A stretch of 16,289 bases of DNA from Eimeria necatrix (taxonomy: Eukaryota; Apicomplexa; Conoidasida; Eucoccidiorida; Eimeriidae): contig NW_013654646.1 in the NCBI RefSeq assembly GCF_000499385.1, positions 1 to 16,289 on the forward strand, read 5' to 3'. Positions within the stretch are counted from its first letter, which is position 1. Every line of letters starts with the position of its first letter. The translations under genes and the position numbers were made by a program. Shown here in pieces: positions 1 to 10,673 of the stretch. The notes under the pieces were generated by a model. That model had not been told where the DNA came from. It saw only the letters and a list, made by a program, of their open reading frames with translations, and did not search any database.

Positions 1-65
1 CAGGGGGGCGGGCGGGGGGATTGCGGGCGGGCTTTCGGGCGGCCTCGCTCCGTGTTCATCGCCGG

Positions 66-428
66 CTAGCTCGCTGGCTAGCTAGCCAACTACCCAGCTA
101 GCTGGCTAGCTAGCTAGCTAGCTAGCTAGCTAGCTAGCTAGCCAGCTCCCCAGCTAGCTGGCTAGCTAGCTAGCTAGGCACCTAGCAACCCATCTAGCTC
201 CCTAGCTAGCTGCCTAGCTGCCTGCCCATCTAGCTGCCTAGCTAGCTGCCTATCTAGCTAGCTGCCTAGCTGCCTAGCTAGCTAGCTAGCTGGCTAGCCG
301 TGTGGCTACCTGCCTACCTATATGCGCATCTACCTGCCCTCTCTCTGCCTAGCTAGCTAGCTGCACAGCTAGCTAGCTAGCCAGCCAGCCAGCTAGCCAG
401 CTAGCTAGCTAGCTAGCTAGCTAGCTGC
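66..428. repeat. GCTA tetranucleotide array in PP4R3 intron
   Basis: Almost pure tandem GCTA/CTAG with scattered CC, GG and TGCC interruptions. GCTAGC is self-complementary, so both strands look alike. The array starts a few bases beyond the inferred splice donor of the PP4R3 exon (donor G at 432), so on the minus strand it is intron sequence. Bases 1-65 are GC-rich, with no exon I can support. Confidence 0.9.
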
Positions 429-432
429 GTAC

Positions 433-589
433 CTGCTGGGCGCTGGCGTTGTGGGGGGCAATGACTTCCCTCCACATGGCTGTTGCTGCGGGGTCGCCGC
501 TGAGGTAGCCCTTGAGCTGCAGCAGCAAACCGGAGTTTCGGATTTGAAGACAAAGGCTGTAGACGGAGTGGCCGGAGCCGCGGAAGCCT

Positions 590-629
<40 letters not shown>

Positions 630-758
630 CGCCGTAGCAGGGCGGGTACAGCAGCGCCGGAGGGCCTGCTGTCAGCCGCTGCAGCAAAGACAGCAGCTCC
701 CGCACGAACAGCAGGCAGTAGTAGTCCGTGCCGAGCCTGGCCTTCAGCAGCTCCAGCG

Positions 759-814
<56 letters not shown>

Positions 815-860
815 GTTTCGCCGTCGCAGGGGCTGAGCGCGCCGCCCCACTCCCCGCCGC

Positions 861-901
<41 letters not shown>

Positions 902-1063
902 GCTGCTGCTGCCTGCGACAGCAAACTTATTATGGAGTGGCCGTTGGCAGCTAAAAGACACTGCAGCTGCGCAAGAGAGGCCTCGTCCATATATCTCGTC
1001 AAAGCCACATCCCGCAGGTACATCAGCCGGTAGTGCAGGTGCACGTGCTGCACGAACTGCTCG

Positions 1064-1113
<50 letters not shown>

Positions 1114-1142
1114 GCCGCTGCTGCTGCCGCTGCTGCTGCTGC

Positions 1143-1204
<62 letters not shown>

Positions 1205-1613
1205 AGGACCTCGTGGAACTGGACGCGGCGGAAGAAGGCGGTGTGGGGCAGGGCCATTTGCTGCGAAGCAATTTCTTTTTCATGTTCTAAACAAGTTAAA
1301 ACTTCAAACCAAAATTCGTCGGAGAGAAAAACTTCCAAAGTCTCCAACTGCCCCGCCCAGGCCACCAGCATTTTCCGCACCACCAGCGCCATTTGCTGCA
1401 GCGCCTCTGCTGCTGCTGCTGCGCTCATTGCTTCCGCGCCCGCTGCTGCTGCGTCTGCTGCTGCGTCTGCTGCTGCGTCTGCTGCTGCTGCTGCTGCTGC
1501 AGCCGAGTCGGCAGCAGCAGCAGCTGCTGCTGCTGCTGCGGCTTCGTGCCCGTCCGTTTCCGGCGCTGCCGGCTCCCTCCCGGGGCTGCTCCCCCCGCCG
1601 CCGCCGCCGCCGC

Positions 1614-1662
<49 letters not shown>

Positions 1663-1913
1663 GGCAGCTGCGAGGAGGCGGCGCATGAGGGCGAAGAAGC
1701 TGCGGAGCCACACGCGGCTGCGGATGTCTTGCTGCGCCTCCTGGCTGCGGTGGGGGTGCTGCAGCAAATAGTCCAGCTTCTGGGCCAGCAGCGGCAGCGC
1801 AGCAGCAGAGGGGGCCCCCAGGACCCGGGGCCCCCTGGGGGCCCCCTCCCTGCCTGCTGCTGCTGCTGCTGCTGCTGCGGGCCAGCCCGCGGCGCCCCCC
1901 TCCGCCTCGCCCT

Positions 1914-1960
<47 letters not shown>

Positions 1961-2117
1961 CGGCCGCCAGCCTCCGACTCGAAAGCCTCTTCTTCTTCTT
2001 CTTCTTCGTCACTTAAACTCCCCGAAAGAGCCTCGGGGGCCAACAGCGAAATATAAGACCAAAGAGCGAAGCAGCCGTGGGCGTGTTGGAAGGAGAGGGC
2101 TCGGAAGCTGTCGCTGC

Positions 2118-2171
<54 letters not shown>

Positions 2172-2290
2172 GGCGCTCCTGCCAGGTGATGATGCTGTCT
2201 TTCTGGTGCTGGTAAAGCCCGTTGCTGCGGATTTCCGAGTCCACCACGAGCGCGCCCGAGGCCTCTTCCCGCACCACCAGCCTGCTGCCC

Positions 2291-2342
<52 letters not shown>

Positions 2343-2484
2343 GCTCCGGCAGCTCCGGGCTGCTGCCGTCCACCACATAAAAGTGACCTGTCCCGCGGTC
2401 CAGCCAATTGCCAGTCTCCCCGTCGACTTCGTAGAGCTTTACTCTCCTGCACTGCAGCGGCAGCCCGTTCACGGGGTGCACCAC

Positions 2485-2533
<49 letters not shown>

Positions 2534-2841
2534 GGGGGGGGAGGCGCAGCAGCAGCGGGGGGCTCCGGCGAAGGCGCGGGGCCCACGCGCTCCCCGGACA
2601 CGCCCTCCGCCTCCTCCTGCAGGTGCAGCAGCAGCGGCTTCTTCCGCCGCTGCTGCTGCTGCTGCTGCTGCTGCTGCATGCGGCGGCTGTGCTGCTGCAG
2701 CCGCGCCTGCTGCAGCAGCGGCAAAAAGACCCCGTTTATGTAAGTTTGAATTTCCTCCGAAGATGACAGCAAAGCCACTCGCGTCTGCAGCCGCTCGTCG
2801 CAGCTGCTGCTCATGTTCACCTGCAGTTCGCTCTCCGGCAG

Positions 2842-2883
<42 letters not shown>

Positions 2884-2995
2884 GGCTGCTGCTGCGGGGG
2901 CGGCTGCAGCGGCTGGCGCCGCGCCCTCAGACCCACTCAAGGCTGCGTCGCACGCCCCACCAGCTGCTGCTGCACCTTCTACGGATGCAGCACCA

Positions 2996-3035
<40 letters not shown>

Positions 3036-3193
3036 CCTGTGCGCTGGCTTCTGCTGCTCTGCTGTCTTCGGACGCTTCTGCTGCTGCTGCTGCTGCTGCT
3101 GCTCCGGACTCTGCTGCTGCTTCAGGAGACGCGACAGCCCGCTGGCCCGAGGCCTCAGTCCCAGCCACTCCTTCGCCTCCCCCGCACTGAGAC

Positions 3194-3261
<68 letters not shown>

Positions 3262-3373
3262 GGCTGCTTCCTCTGGGGACTCCGCAGCTCTCGGCGGCTC
3301 TTCCGAAGAGGCAGCCACGACCCCCGCCGCTGCTGCTGCTGCCTCATTTGCTGCTGCGGCAGGAGACTTGGGG

Positions 3374-3405
<32 letters not shown>

Positions 3406-3595
3406 AGCTTGCTCGTGGGGCTCCTTGACATGCTTTGCTGCAGCTTCTGCTGCTCCTGCTGCTTCAGTGGGCTCCCCATCTGCAGCAGCACCTCCAGCAG
3501 CAGCTGCTGCAGCTGCTCCAGAGTCTGGAGACACAGCACAGTGGCCCTCGACCTTTCCTGAAGGCGAGGCTTGCCTCTTCTGCTGCTTTTGCTGC

Positions 3596-3633
<38 letters not shown>

Positions 3634-3705
3634 CGGCTGCTCAGCTGCATCCTGTTCCCTGGACTCAGGGGACCCTGCCGACTGAGTACAACCCGTGCGC
3701 TCCAT
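433..3705 (-). CDS. PPP4R3: PP4 regulatory subunit 3 (SMEK/Psy2 type), first exon, 3' part outside window
   Basis: This is probably the regulatory/targeting subunit of protein phosphatase 4, which in other eukaryotes directs PP4 to nuclear DNA-repair and centrosomal substrates. The open frame from ATG 3705 gives about 1091 residues before the splice site. Residues 1-405 are mostly Q/A/S-rich and probably disordered. Residues about 408-555 form the EVH1/PH-like domain: RRVKLYEVDGETGNWLDRGT, then SRLVVREEASGALVVDSEI, QHQKDSIITWQE and ALSFQHAHGCFALWSYI, all matching family landmarks. An acidic run (EEEEEEE) follows, as in the family. Residues about 630-1090 match the SMK-1/armadillo part, for example LETLEVFLSDEFWFEVLTCL and HYRLMYLRDVAL. 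Poly-Ala, poly-Ser and poly-Gln runs interrupt both domains. The last codons read into CAG|GTACGC at 433/432, a good splice donor; an in-frame stop at 421-423 lies inside the intron. No in-frame ATG lies just upstream of 3705. A later start, Met 2814, is possible. Family identity is secure; the exact start is not. Confidence 0.86.
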
Positions 3706-3711
3706 GTCTGC

Positions 3712-3751
<40 letters not shown>

Positions 3752-3793
3752 ATGCTGCCGCTGCTGCTTGGGCCAGCGGCACCACACTTGCTA

Positions 3794-3827
<34 letters not shown>

Positions 3828-3923
3828 GTACAGTGCAGCAGCAACCTTCGTAGCCAGGTGAGCAGATTATGCGGCAGTGACGGGGAGCTTGTTGAGTGTG
3901 CGGCAGCTGCTGCTGCTGCTGCA

Positions 3924-3958
<35 letters not shown>

Positions 3959-4079
3959 GGGCTTCACTGTTCTCTAGGGCAAGGCCCCGGGGGGCCCCGC
4001 GGGTCATGGGCCTCTGCGCGCCCGCTGGGGGGCCCCCAAGCCCCTGCAAGAAAGTGAAGGCAGCAGAAAGTGCTGCTGG

Positions 4080-4125
<46 letters not shown>

Positions 4126-4215
4126 GCCTAGAGGGGCATAGCTGCTGCTGCGGCGAGCGAGGGGCCAGGGGGCCTGCGGGGAGCCCTGGAAGTTGCTGCT
4201 GGAGGCCGCGGCCGA
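3706..4215. other. Upstream region of PP4R3 with triplet runs
   Basis: This should hold the 5' UTR and proximal promoter of PP4R3 (transcribed to the left). It contains CTG-type runs at about 3715-3750, 3796-3828 and 3907-3958 and a CAG run at 4081-4122. The same frame as PP4R3 is open for some distance to the right of 3705 but shows no ATG there. No credible gene is visible on either strand. Confidence 0.5.
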
Positions 4216-4236
4216 GGGTGTAGGGTTTGCAGCCGC

Positions 4237-4270
4237 TTAGGGTTTAGGGTTTAGGGTTTAGGGTTTAGGG
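4237..4270 (+). repeat. Telomere-like TTTAGGG array
   Basis: About five tandem TTTAGGG heptamers on the plus strand, with a lone TAGGGTTT just before at 4221. It lies between the PP4R3 and Psf2 genes. It is an interstitial array, not a chromosome end, because coding genes lie on both sides. Confidence 0.92.
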
Positions 4271-4366
4271 CTTGGCTTCCCTGTCTCGGCGCTGCATTGG
4301 AAGGGGCACTGAAGAAGGAGCTGAAGCCTTAAGGAGGCAGCTGCGGGCGCCTAAATGCAGACGGAG

Positions 4367-4430
4367 TAGGGTTTAGGGTTTGGTGATTAGGGTTTAGGGT
4401 CTAGGGTTTAGGGTTTAGGGTTTAGGGTTA
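4367..4430 (+). repeat. Interrupted telomere-like TTTAGGG array
   Basis: About eight TTTAGGG units with point changes (TTTGGTGATTAGGG and TCTAGGG variants). The degeneracy suggests an older array than the perfect ones elsewhere in the window. A single further TTTAGGG copy lies near 4494. Confidence 0.9.
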
Positions 4431-4838
4431 ATCCCGCGGCCGCATGCGCCAGCGGCGGGCCAACAGCCCCGAAAGCCCCCCAGGCGCCTCACTTTAGGGT
4501 TTACACTTTCGAAAATAAAAAAAGTGAAGAAGAAAATACAGTGGAGGCTGCAAGAGCCTGCGAAGCGGGGTGTATGTACACCTGGGAAACCCCAACTCGA
4601 GCTGCGAAACCCTCAGGGCTTTTTCCGCCCCCTTTGCTCCCGCGACTGAGCCCATTAAAAGACAAAAAGAATTTAAAACTCTTTTTAAACACTCAGACCC
4701 CAAATTGCTGCCTCTTGAGGTGTACGTACACCCCAACTCACGCGACGCCACTCCAAAACCCGCTGCGCCCAGCTGTACGTACACCCCAGACACGCCCCAA
4801 CCCCCAGACCCACTTAGCACCCGCGCTGGGGCCCAGCA
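4431..4838. other. Non-coding stretch with three copies of the GTGTACGTACAC palindrome
   Basis: No gene can be supported. An AT-richer patch at about 4500-4540 and another at 4655-4690 separate three copies of the palindrome: GGTGTATGTACACC at 4569-4582, GGTGTACGTACACC at 4719-4732, and TGTACGTACA at 4774-4783. Short open frames on both strands overlap each other and show no recognisable protein. Confidence 0.5.
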
Positions 4839-5106
4839 ACGCCTGGGGGCCCTTCGGGGCCCCCAGGGGGCCCCCGGGGGCCCTCACCAGCCCCCAGGGG
4901 CCCCCAGGGGCCCCCAGGGGCCACAAGGGGCTTCCCGGGGGCCCCCTGGAACCACCAGGGGCCCCAACAGGGGCCCCCAGGGGGCCCCAGCGCTGCTCTG
5001 TTCGCAGGCGCATGCAGGGGGCCCCTGGGCATCCACCTGAAGAGGGCTGAAGCCCCTGAGGGGGCCCCTAGAGAGGGCCCACAAAGGGGCCCCTCTAGGG
5101 GCCCCT
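4839..5106. repeat. GGGGCCCC-rich array
   Basis: Irregular tandem of GGGGCCCC/CCCAGGGG blocks spaced about 10-15 bp apart. The unit is self-complementary, so every frame on both strands reads as Gly/Pro/Ala-rich protein; these open frames are artefacts of composition. Confidence 0.88.
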
Positions 5107-5108
5107 TC

Positions 5109-5375
5109 ATCTCCTTATTTGCTGCTAGAAAGCCCCTGTGTCTCCTCTTTAGTTTCTGGGGCCCCCTATATCTCCTTATTTGCTGCTGGGGGCCCCTGTG
5201 GCTCCAAATTTGCTGCTGGGGGGCCCCCTGTGTCTCCTGATTTGCTGCTGGGGGCCCCTGTGGCTCCTAATTTGCTGCTGGGGGCCCCCCTGTGTCCCCT
5301 AATTTGCTGCTGGGGGGCCCCCTGTCTCTCTTAATTTGCTGCTGGGGGCCCCTGGGGCTCTTTATTTGCTGCTAG
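5109..5375. repeat. Minisatellite of about 30 bp, roughly eight copies
   Basis: Each unit combines TTTGCTGCTG, a GGGGGCCCC block and a CTGTGTCTCC-type tail. Units are about 28-33 bp long and drift in the length of the G and C runs. It appears to build on the adjacent GGGGCCCC array. No protein is supported; the 71-residue open frame across it is just the repeat translated. Confidence 0.85.
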
Positions 5376-5416
5376 TGCCTCCTTTTACTTGGCTGGCTGC
5401 TGCAAGTCACCGTGCC

Positions 5417-5417
5417 C

Positions 5418-5459
<42 letters not shown>
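5417..5459 (+). repeat. CTG triplet run (non-coding)
   Basis: About 14 CTG units, followed by CTGGCTGCTGCAGC. It lies in the intergenic part between Psf2 and PP4R3, with no open frame worth keeping. Confidence 0.85.
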
Positions 5460-5460
<1 letters not shown>

Positions 5461-5494
5461 TGGCTGCTGCAGCAAACTGGCCGTGCGCACTGCA

Positions 5495-5706
5495 GCTAGC
5501 TAGCGCTGGGCGCTCTAGCTAGCTCCAGCTAGCCACAGCCATTCACTGGCCGTGGCTAGCTGCAGCCAGTTGTTCCTAGAGCTTCAGCTAGCTGTAAATG
5601 GCTCTAGCATGCTCAAGCTAGCTGTAGGTAGCTGCGGCTAGCCACAACTAGCTGCAGGTAGCTGCAGCTAGCCACAGCTAGCTGCAGCTAGCCACAGCTA
5701 GCTGGG
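5495..5706. repeat. GCTAGC/CAGCTAGC irregular array
   Basis: Many copies of CTAGC separated by 4-8 bp linkers such as TGCAG and CACAG. It is less regular than the arrays at 66-428 and 12381-12650 but is built on the same GCTAGC core. Confidence 0.85.
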
Positions 5707-5745
5707 CGCCGCCTCTTAACAAAAAGGCAGAGACGCCGAGCTTCA

Positions 5746-5759
5746 GGTGTACGTACACC
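5746..5759. repeat. Exact copy of the 14-bp palindrome GGTGTACGTACACC
   Basis: A perfect inverted repeat. Flanks (TTCAG before, CCCAAG after) match the flanks of the copies at 11229 and 13747, so the conserved unit is longer than the palindrome. A partial copy, TGTCTGTACA, follows at 5792-5801. Confidence 0.85.
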
Positions 5760-5825
5760 CCAAGGTGGGGCTGAGGCCTGAAACTGCTCCCTGTCTGTAC
5801 ACCCCACACCACTCCTCCTGCCCAG

Positions 5826-5858
<33 letters not shown>

Positions 5859-6116
5859 AGGGCTATGTAGCTGCTGCTGCCACAGTGCTATGTGGGTGCT
5901 GCTGCTGCAGCGCTATGTGGCTGCTGCTGTTGCACCGTTACATAAGTATATATGGCTGCTGCTGCTGCCACAGTGCTATGTGGCTGCTGCTGCTGTAACG
6001 CTACATGGCTGCTGCTGCTGCAGGGCTATGCTACTGCTGCTGCTGCAGCGCTGCGAAGCTGCTGCTGCTGCTGCTGCTGCAGAGCCGCGAAGCTGCTGCT
6101 GCTGCTGCAGCAGCAA
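5826..6116 (+). repeat. CTG runs and a roughly 28-bp GCTATGTGGCTGCTG repeat
   Basis: It starts with a pure CTG run (5826-5859). From about 5861 it becomes a degenerate tandem in which GCTATGTGGCTGCTGCTG recurs every 26-30 bp, six or seven times, with linkers such as CCACAGT and CAGC. It ends in CTG/CAG near 6116. No convincing coding frame on either strand. Confidence 0.75.
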
Positions 6117-6180
6117 ATAAATGAGCCTTCACCTACGCTGCGTGCCTCTGGCCTTAGCTGTTGCTGCTAGCTGGAGTTCC

Positions 6181-6300
6181 TTGTGTTTCTTTTAATTAAA
6201 TTCTCCTTTATTTTAATTTCTTTTTTTGTTATTTTAGTTTATTTTTCTTTTTTTAATTTATTTTGTCTCTTTTTCCCCCTTTTTGTCTCTGTGGCTCCTT
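6181..6300. other. AT-rich (T-rich on plus strand) 3' flank of Psf2
   Basis: A long stretch of T runs with TTTAATT motifs. On the minus strand it is A-rich, overlaps the end of the open Psf2 frame (stop at 6239-6241) and contains AATAAA at 6238-6243 and 6208-6213. This fits a 3' UTR or polyadenylation zone, although apicomplexan polyadenylation signals are poorly defined. Confidence 0.45.
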
Positions 6301-6868
6301 CGGCGCAGCTCTGCTGCTGCTGCTGCTGCTGCGCTGCAGCAGCCACTGAGAGCAAAAAGCAGCAAAAGAAGAGACTGTTAAAAAACAAGTCAGCAGCAAA
6401 TAGCTGCCAGCGGGGCGGCCGCTGCCCCGACTCTGCGCTGCCGCTGCTGCTGCTGCCACTGCAGCAGCAGCAGCGGCAGCAGCAGCAAAAGGGGGCGGCC
6501 GAGCAAACGCCTAGTCGTCCATGCGCATATGCGACCTGCAGCAGCAGCAGCAGCAGCAGCAGCACAAGCAGTTGCTGCTCCTGAGGCTTGCTTGTTCTGA
6601 GACTTTGGGAAGCGGCAGCAGCAGCTCCAATAAGGGAAGCAGCAGCAGCAGCAGCAGCAACAGCAACAGTGGGGGGGTTGAGGTACACGTAAGCAGCAGC
6701 ATCCACAACCAGGCTAGCGGCGGCAGCAGCAGCAGCAGATGCAGCAGCAGCAGCAGCAGCAGCAGCAGCCGGGCTTTCGTACAGCATGTAGGTTTCAGAA
6801 GGCTGTATGTGGTCCATGCGGATGACCTGCTCGTCCAAGTTGGCAGCACTCAGAGCTGCAGACAAACC

Positions 6869-6899
<31 letters not shown>

Positions 6900-7253
6900 C
6901 AGCAAGAGCTCACGCAGCAGCAGCACCGCCTGTAGCTGGCGCAGCAGCAGCAGCAGTGACTGCTGGAGCAGCATATGCAGCTGCAATAACAGGCGCAGCA
7001 GCAGTAACTCGAGCAGCAGCAGCAGCAATAACTGGCGCAGCAGCAGCAACGACAGCAGCAGCAGCAGGAACGTTACTTACCAGCAGCTATTTTGGCCTGA
7101 CGCCGGTCCCACAGCTGCAGCACGAGCCCTGCAGCAGCACAAGCAGCAGCACCCCACCAAGCATAGTACCCTACAACAGAAGCAGCAGCTGCAGCAGCAG
7201 CAGCAGCAGCTGCAGCAACCACATCAGAGTCTTTCCGATCAGCAGATGCGCTT

Positions 7254-7286
<33 letters not shown>

Positions 7287-7880
7287 GACCGACCTTTTTC
7301 TTTTTCCCACAGAACTTCTGTCCCTAGCGGCTGCACTCTGAGTGAAGCAGACACAAGGCATAATCAAGGCAACAGCTGCAGCAGCTGCTGCAGCAGGAGC
7401 AGCCGCTGCTGCTGCTGCTCTACAGCAGCTGCAGCACCGGCAGCAGCAGCAGCGCGCCCTCCACCGACGATTCACTTTGTGGGCCCACACAGGCAATGGC
7501 AGCTGCACCAGCAGCAGCTTTGCTGCAGCAATAGCAAGAGCAGCAGCACGAGCAGCAGCAGCAGCAAGAGCAGCAGCAGCAGCTCGAGCAGCAGCTCGAG
7601 CAGCAGCAGCAGCAAGAGCAGCAGCAGCAGCTCGAGCAGCAGCAGCAGCTCGAGCAGCAGCAGCAGCTCGAGCAGCAGCAGCAGCGTACAGGGGGTTGAA
7701 GAGCAGCAGCCTGGCGGTCTCGAAGAAGAAGACAGGAAGAGGCTCGAGGCCTCTTTTTTGTTTTTCTTCTTTTCGCAAAAAACTTTTTATTTGATCTGCA
7801 ACAAAGCAGCAGCCACCAGGTGTACATACACCTCAGCGCCTCCTGCGCTGCGCCATTTTGCCATCCGCCCAGCCTCTGTT

Positions 7881-7916
<36 letters not shown>

Positions 7917-8362
7917 CAGCCCCTCGCAGCAACAGCGCAGCCATTAGCAGCAGCAGCAGCACATCCCCTTGCAGCAGCAGCGAAGCCCTTAGCAGCAGCA
8001 GCACCAGCAGCACAAACCCCGCAGCAACAGTGCAGCCCTTATCCTCATCGCCTTCATCATCCTCAGCAGCAGCAGCAGCAGCAGCATGATCAGCAGCAGC
8101 AGCAGCGCAGCCCTTGGCATCATCATCATCACCATCATAGTGAGCAGCAGCAGCAGCAGCAGCCCAGGCCCTCGCAGCAGCACCACCAGCAGCACAGCCC
8201 CTCGCAGCAGCAGCAGCAGCAGCCGCCCAGCCCCTCGCAGCAGCAGCAGCAGCACCCGCACAGCCCCTCGCAGCAGCGGCAGCAGCCGCAGAGCCCCTCG
8301 CAGCAGCAGCAGCAGCCGCAGAGCCCCTCGCAGCAGCAGCAGCAGCAGCCGCCCAGCCCCTC

Positions 8363-8426
<64 letters not shown>

Positions 8427-9355
8427 GAGGAGGACGGACCGGCCTGGAGAAAAGGAGGCAGCATGACTCTGGCGACGCGGAGTCTGCTGAGGACTTCTGC
8501 TGCCCACAAGGGCAGCCACAAAATGTCTCCTGCTGCTGCTTCGGGTGTACAGACACCGTCGGTCTCGAGCAAGTCCAGCGGAGGAGCAGCAGCAGCAAAC
8601 TGACACGGGACGCAGTGTGCTGCTGCTGCTCGGTGCAGCAGCAGCGCGTCCAGGCAGAAGCTGCTGCGGTCCTCAGGCCGCGACAGAAACACCACGCTCC
8701 TAACGACACCCCAAACCCTAAACCCTAAACCCTAAACCCTAAACCCTAAACCCTAAACCCTAGAAGCTGCGCCCTGGGCCGCCGTGGGGCGACAGGCGCA
8801 AGACGCGGCTCTTGTAAACCCTACAGCGCCCACCCGAACCCCCAAACCCTAAACCCTAAACCCAAACCCTAAACCCTAAACCCTAAACCCTAAACCCTAA
8901 ACCCTGGAGTTACCTTCTCAGGGGCCAGATCTCCACGAGTTCCTCGGCCTGCTGCTGCATCTCGTGGACCAAAGCGCGTGCTGCTCCTCTTGCAACAATT
9001 GCTGCTTCGGTGAGGTCTTGCTGCTGCAGCTGCATGACTCTTGAGTGGTTTGCTGCAGGGGCAGCAGCAGCAGCAGCAGCAACTGCAGCAGCAGCAGCAG
9101 CCCTCGCAGCCCCCGTCTCTGCTGCAGCAAACACTGCAGCAGCGTCGCTCCGCACAGAAGCAGCAGGCACAGCCAGCAGCGGGGGGGCCCCACTCCGGGC
9201 CAAACCCAAACGGGGCCCCAGGGGGCCCCCCGGGGGGCCCCCCTCGGGCTGGGCCTCAAACAGCAGCAGCAGCAGCTGCCGCAGCCGCTCCCCAAAGGCT
9301 TCATAAAGAGCGCCTTGCAGCCCCGGCAGCGTCCTCGACTGCGCCACGCTACGCT

Positions 9356-9397
<42 letters not shown>

Positions 9398-9667
9398 GCA
9401 GCAGCAGCAGCGGCAGCAGCAGCAGCGGCAGCAGCAGCAGCGGCAGCAGCAGCAGCAGCAGCGGCAGCAGCACACACACAGGAAGCGCCCTTTTTTTGCT
9501 GCTGCTCCCACTCGCGGCTTTCCTGCTGCTGCCAATAGACCCCCAGCAGCAAGGCGGCGCGCGCAGCAGCAGCAGCAGCAGAAGCAACAACAGCACAAGC
9601 AGCAGCAACAGCAGTACGAGCACCAGCACGGCCAGCACCACAAGAGGTAACAGCAGCAGCAGCAGAT

Positions 9668-9709
<42 letters not shown>

Positions 9710-9952
9710 CACATCTAGGAGGTCCTCAAGCGCTTCAATGAGTTCTCTGTCTGCTGCTAGTCCGCCCCCCAATCCCGTCAGAGAGAGCCGAGCCTTCTGC
9801 AGCGCAGCAGCAGCAGCAGCAGCAGCAGCGCAGCAGCAATGCAGCAGCAGCAATGCAGCAGCAGCGCAGCAGCAGCGCAGCAGCAGCGCAGCAGGTGTAC
9901 GTACGCCTCGCGAGGCCGCCTGCTGCCGCCGCAGCGGCTCTTCGCTGCCCCC

Positions 9953-9990
<38 letters not shown>

Positions 9991-10099
9991 AGTAGCAGCG
10001 CCCACAGCAGCAGCAGCAGCAGCACCGAAAACAGCGGCGCCGACAGCAGCAGCAGCAGCACCAAAAGCAGCAGCACCGACAGCAGCAGCAGCAGCACGG

Positions 10100-10144
<45 letters not shown>

Positions 10145-10445
10145 CGCACGGCAGGCAGCTGCACGGCGAGCAGCAAACAGCGGGAATTGTCTCTGGGGGG
10201 AATTGGAGGCAGCACAACAGAGGCCCCAAAAGGAAATGAAAAAGCTGCTGCTGCAGCAGAAAAAGCTGCTGCTGCAGCAGAGTCGGGGGGCCCCTGAGGG
10301 GGGCCCCCCGAGTCCCCGGGGGCCCCCTGAGACCCGGGGGGCCCCTGGGAGGGGCCCCCCAGGTTTTGGGACCAAGAGGGGAAGGAGGACTGGCTGCTGC
10401 TGGGGGTGCTGGGGCCGCCTGGTCCTGCTGCTGCTGCTGCTGCTT

Positions 10446-10484
<39 letters not shown>

Positions 10485-10604
10485 CTGCAGAGTCCCCCTC
10501 GCTCGGCCGCCGGCGCCGCCGCTCCGTAAAAAGTGCAGAAGAAGCAGCAGAAGCAACACTGTCTCTTCTAAGGTGCGAGGGGGCCCTTGCTGCTGCTCTG
10601 CTGC

Positions 10605-10638
<34 letters not shown>

Positions 10639-10642
10639 GCTA

Positions 10643-10673
<31 letters not shown>

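Larger units (their letters stand above)
8700..8913 (-). other. 214-nt Psf2 intron filled with telomere-like repeats
   Basis: The donor AAG|GTAACT is followed within a few bases by TTTAGGG repeats in transcript sense; the acceptor is GGTGTCGTTAG. The splice restores an Arg codon across the junction (AG+G). Two blocks (8842-8905 and 8712-8762) are separated by about 80 bp of GC-rich unique sequence. Confidence 0.78.

Noticed and set aside
1..65. Next exon of PP4R3
   Set aside because: GC-rich sequence with no family-like residues in any minus frame and too short to judge.
451..3861. Many long plus-strand Leu/Cys/Ala open frames opposite PP4R3
   Set aside because: They are the complement of CAG-type runs; only the minus frame carries EVH1-like and SMK-1 motifs.
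4738..5110. Gly/Pro/Ala-rich open frames on both strands
   Set aside because: They are translations of self-complementary GGGGCCCC repeat; every frame is similarly open.
6935..7060. Plus-strand glutamine frame with in-frame TAA and TGA codons, as if stops were recoded to Gln
   Set aside because: It lies in a Psf2 intron on the other strand, and the recognised genes use stop codons normally.
6521..7327. Plus-strand Ala/Ser-rich open frame, including an apparent NVTYQQLFWPDAGP stretch and a good TTTTTCTTTTTCCCACAG acceptor
   Set aside because: The same bases on the minus strand hold a perfect GTAAGTAACG donor and Psf2 motifs; the plus reading gives no family.
6855..7795. P5-type cation ATPase, suggested by the NPLY and YYAWW...LWDRRQAKI segments
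   Set aside because: Joining the neighbouring exons gives the whole Psf2 order of motifs (AEELVEI, LPLWAA, LPPF, PLPVFFFETARLLL, LWDRRQAKI, IRMDHIQPSE). No ATPase phosphorylation or A-domain motif occurs further along, and no room is left for one.
7479..8603. Plus-strand 374-residue Gln/Ser/Pro-rich protein
   Set aside because: It has no ATG start (GTG), consists of triplet repeats, and lies across an inferred Psf2 intron and parts of its exons. The minus strand has matching splice phases and a recognisable family.
8712..8905. Chromosome end (true telomere)
   Set aside because: Arrays are short, interrupted, in both orientations and surrounded by coding exons.
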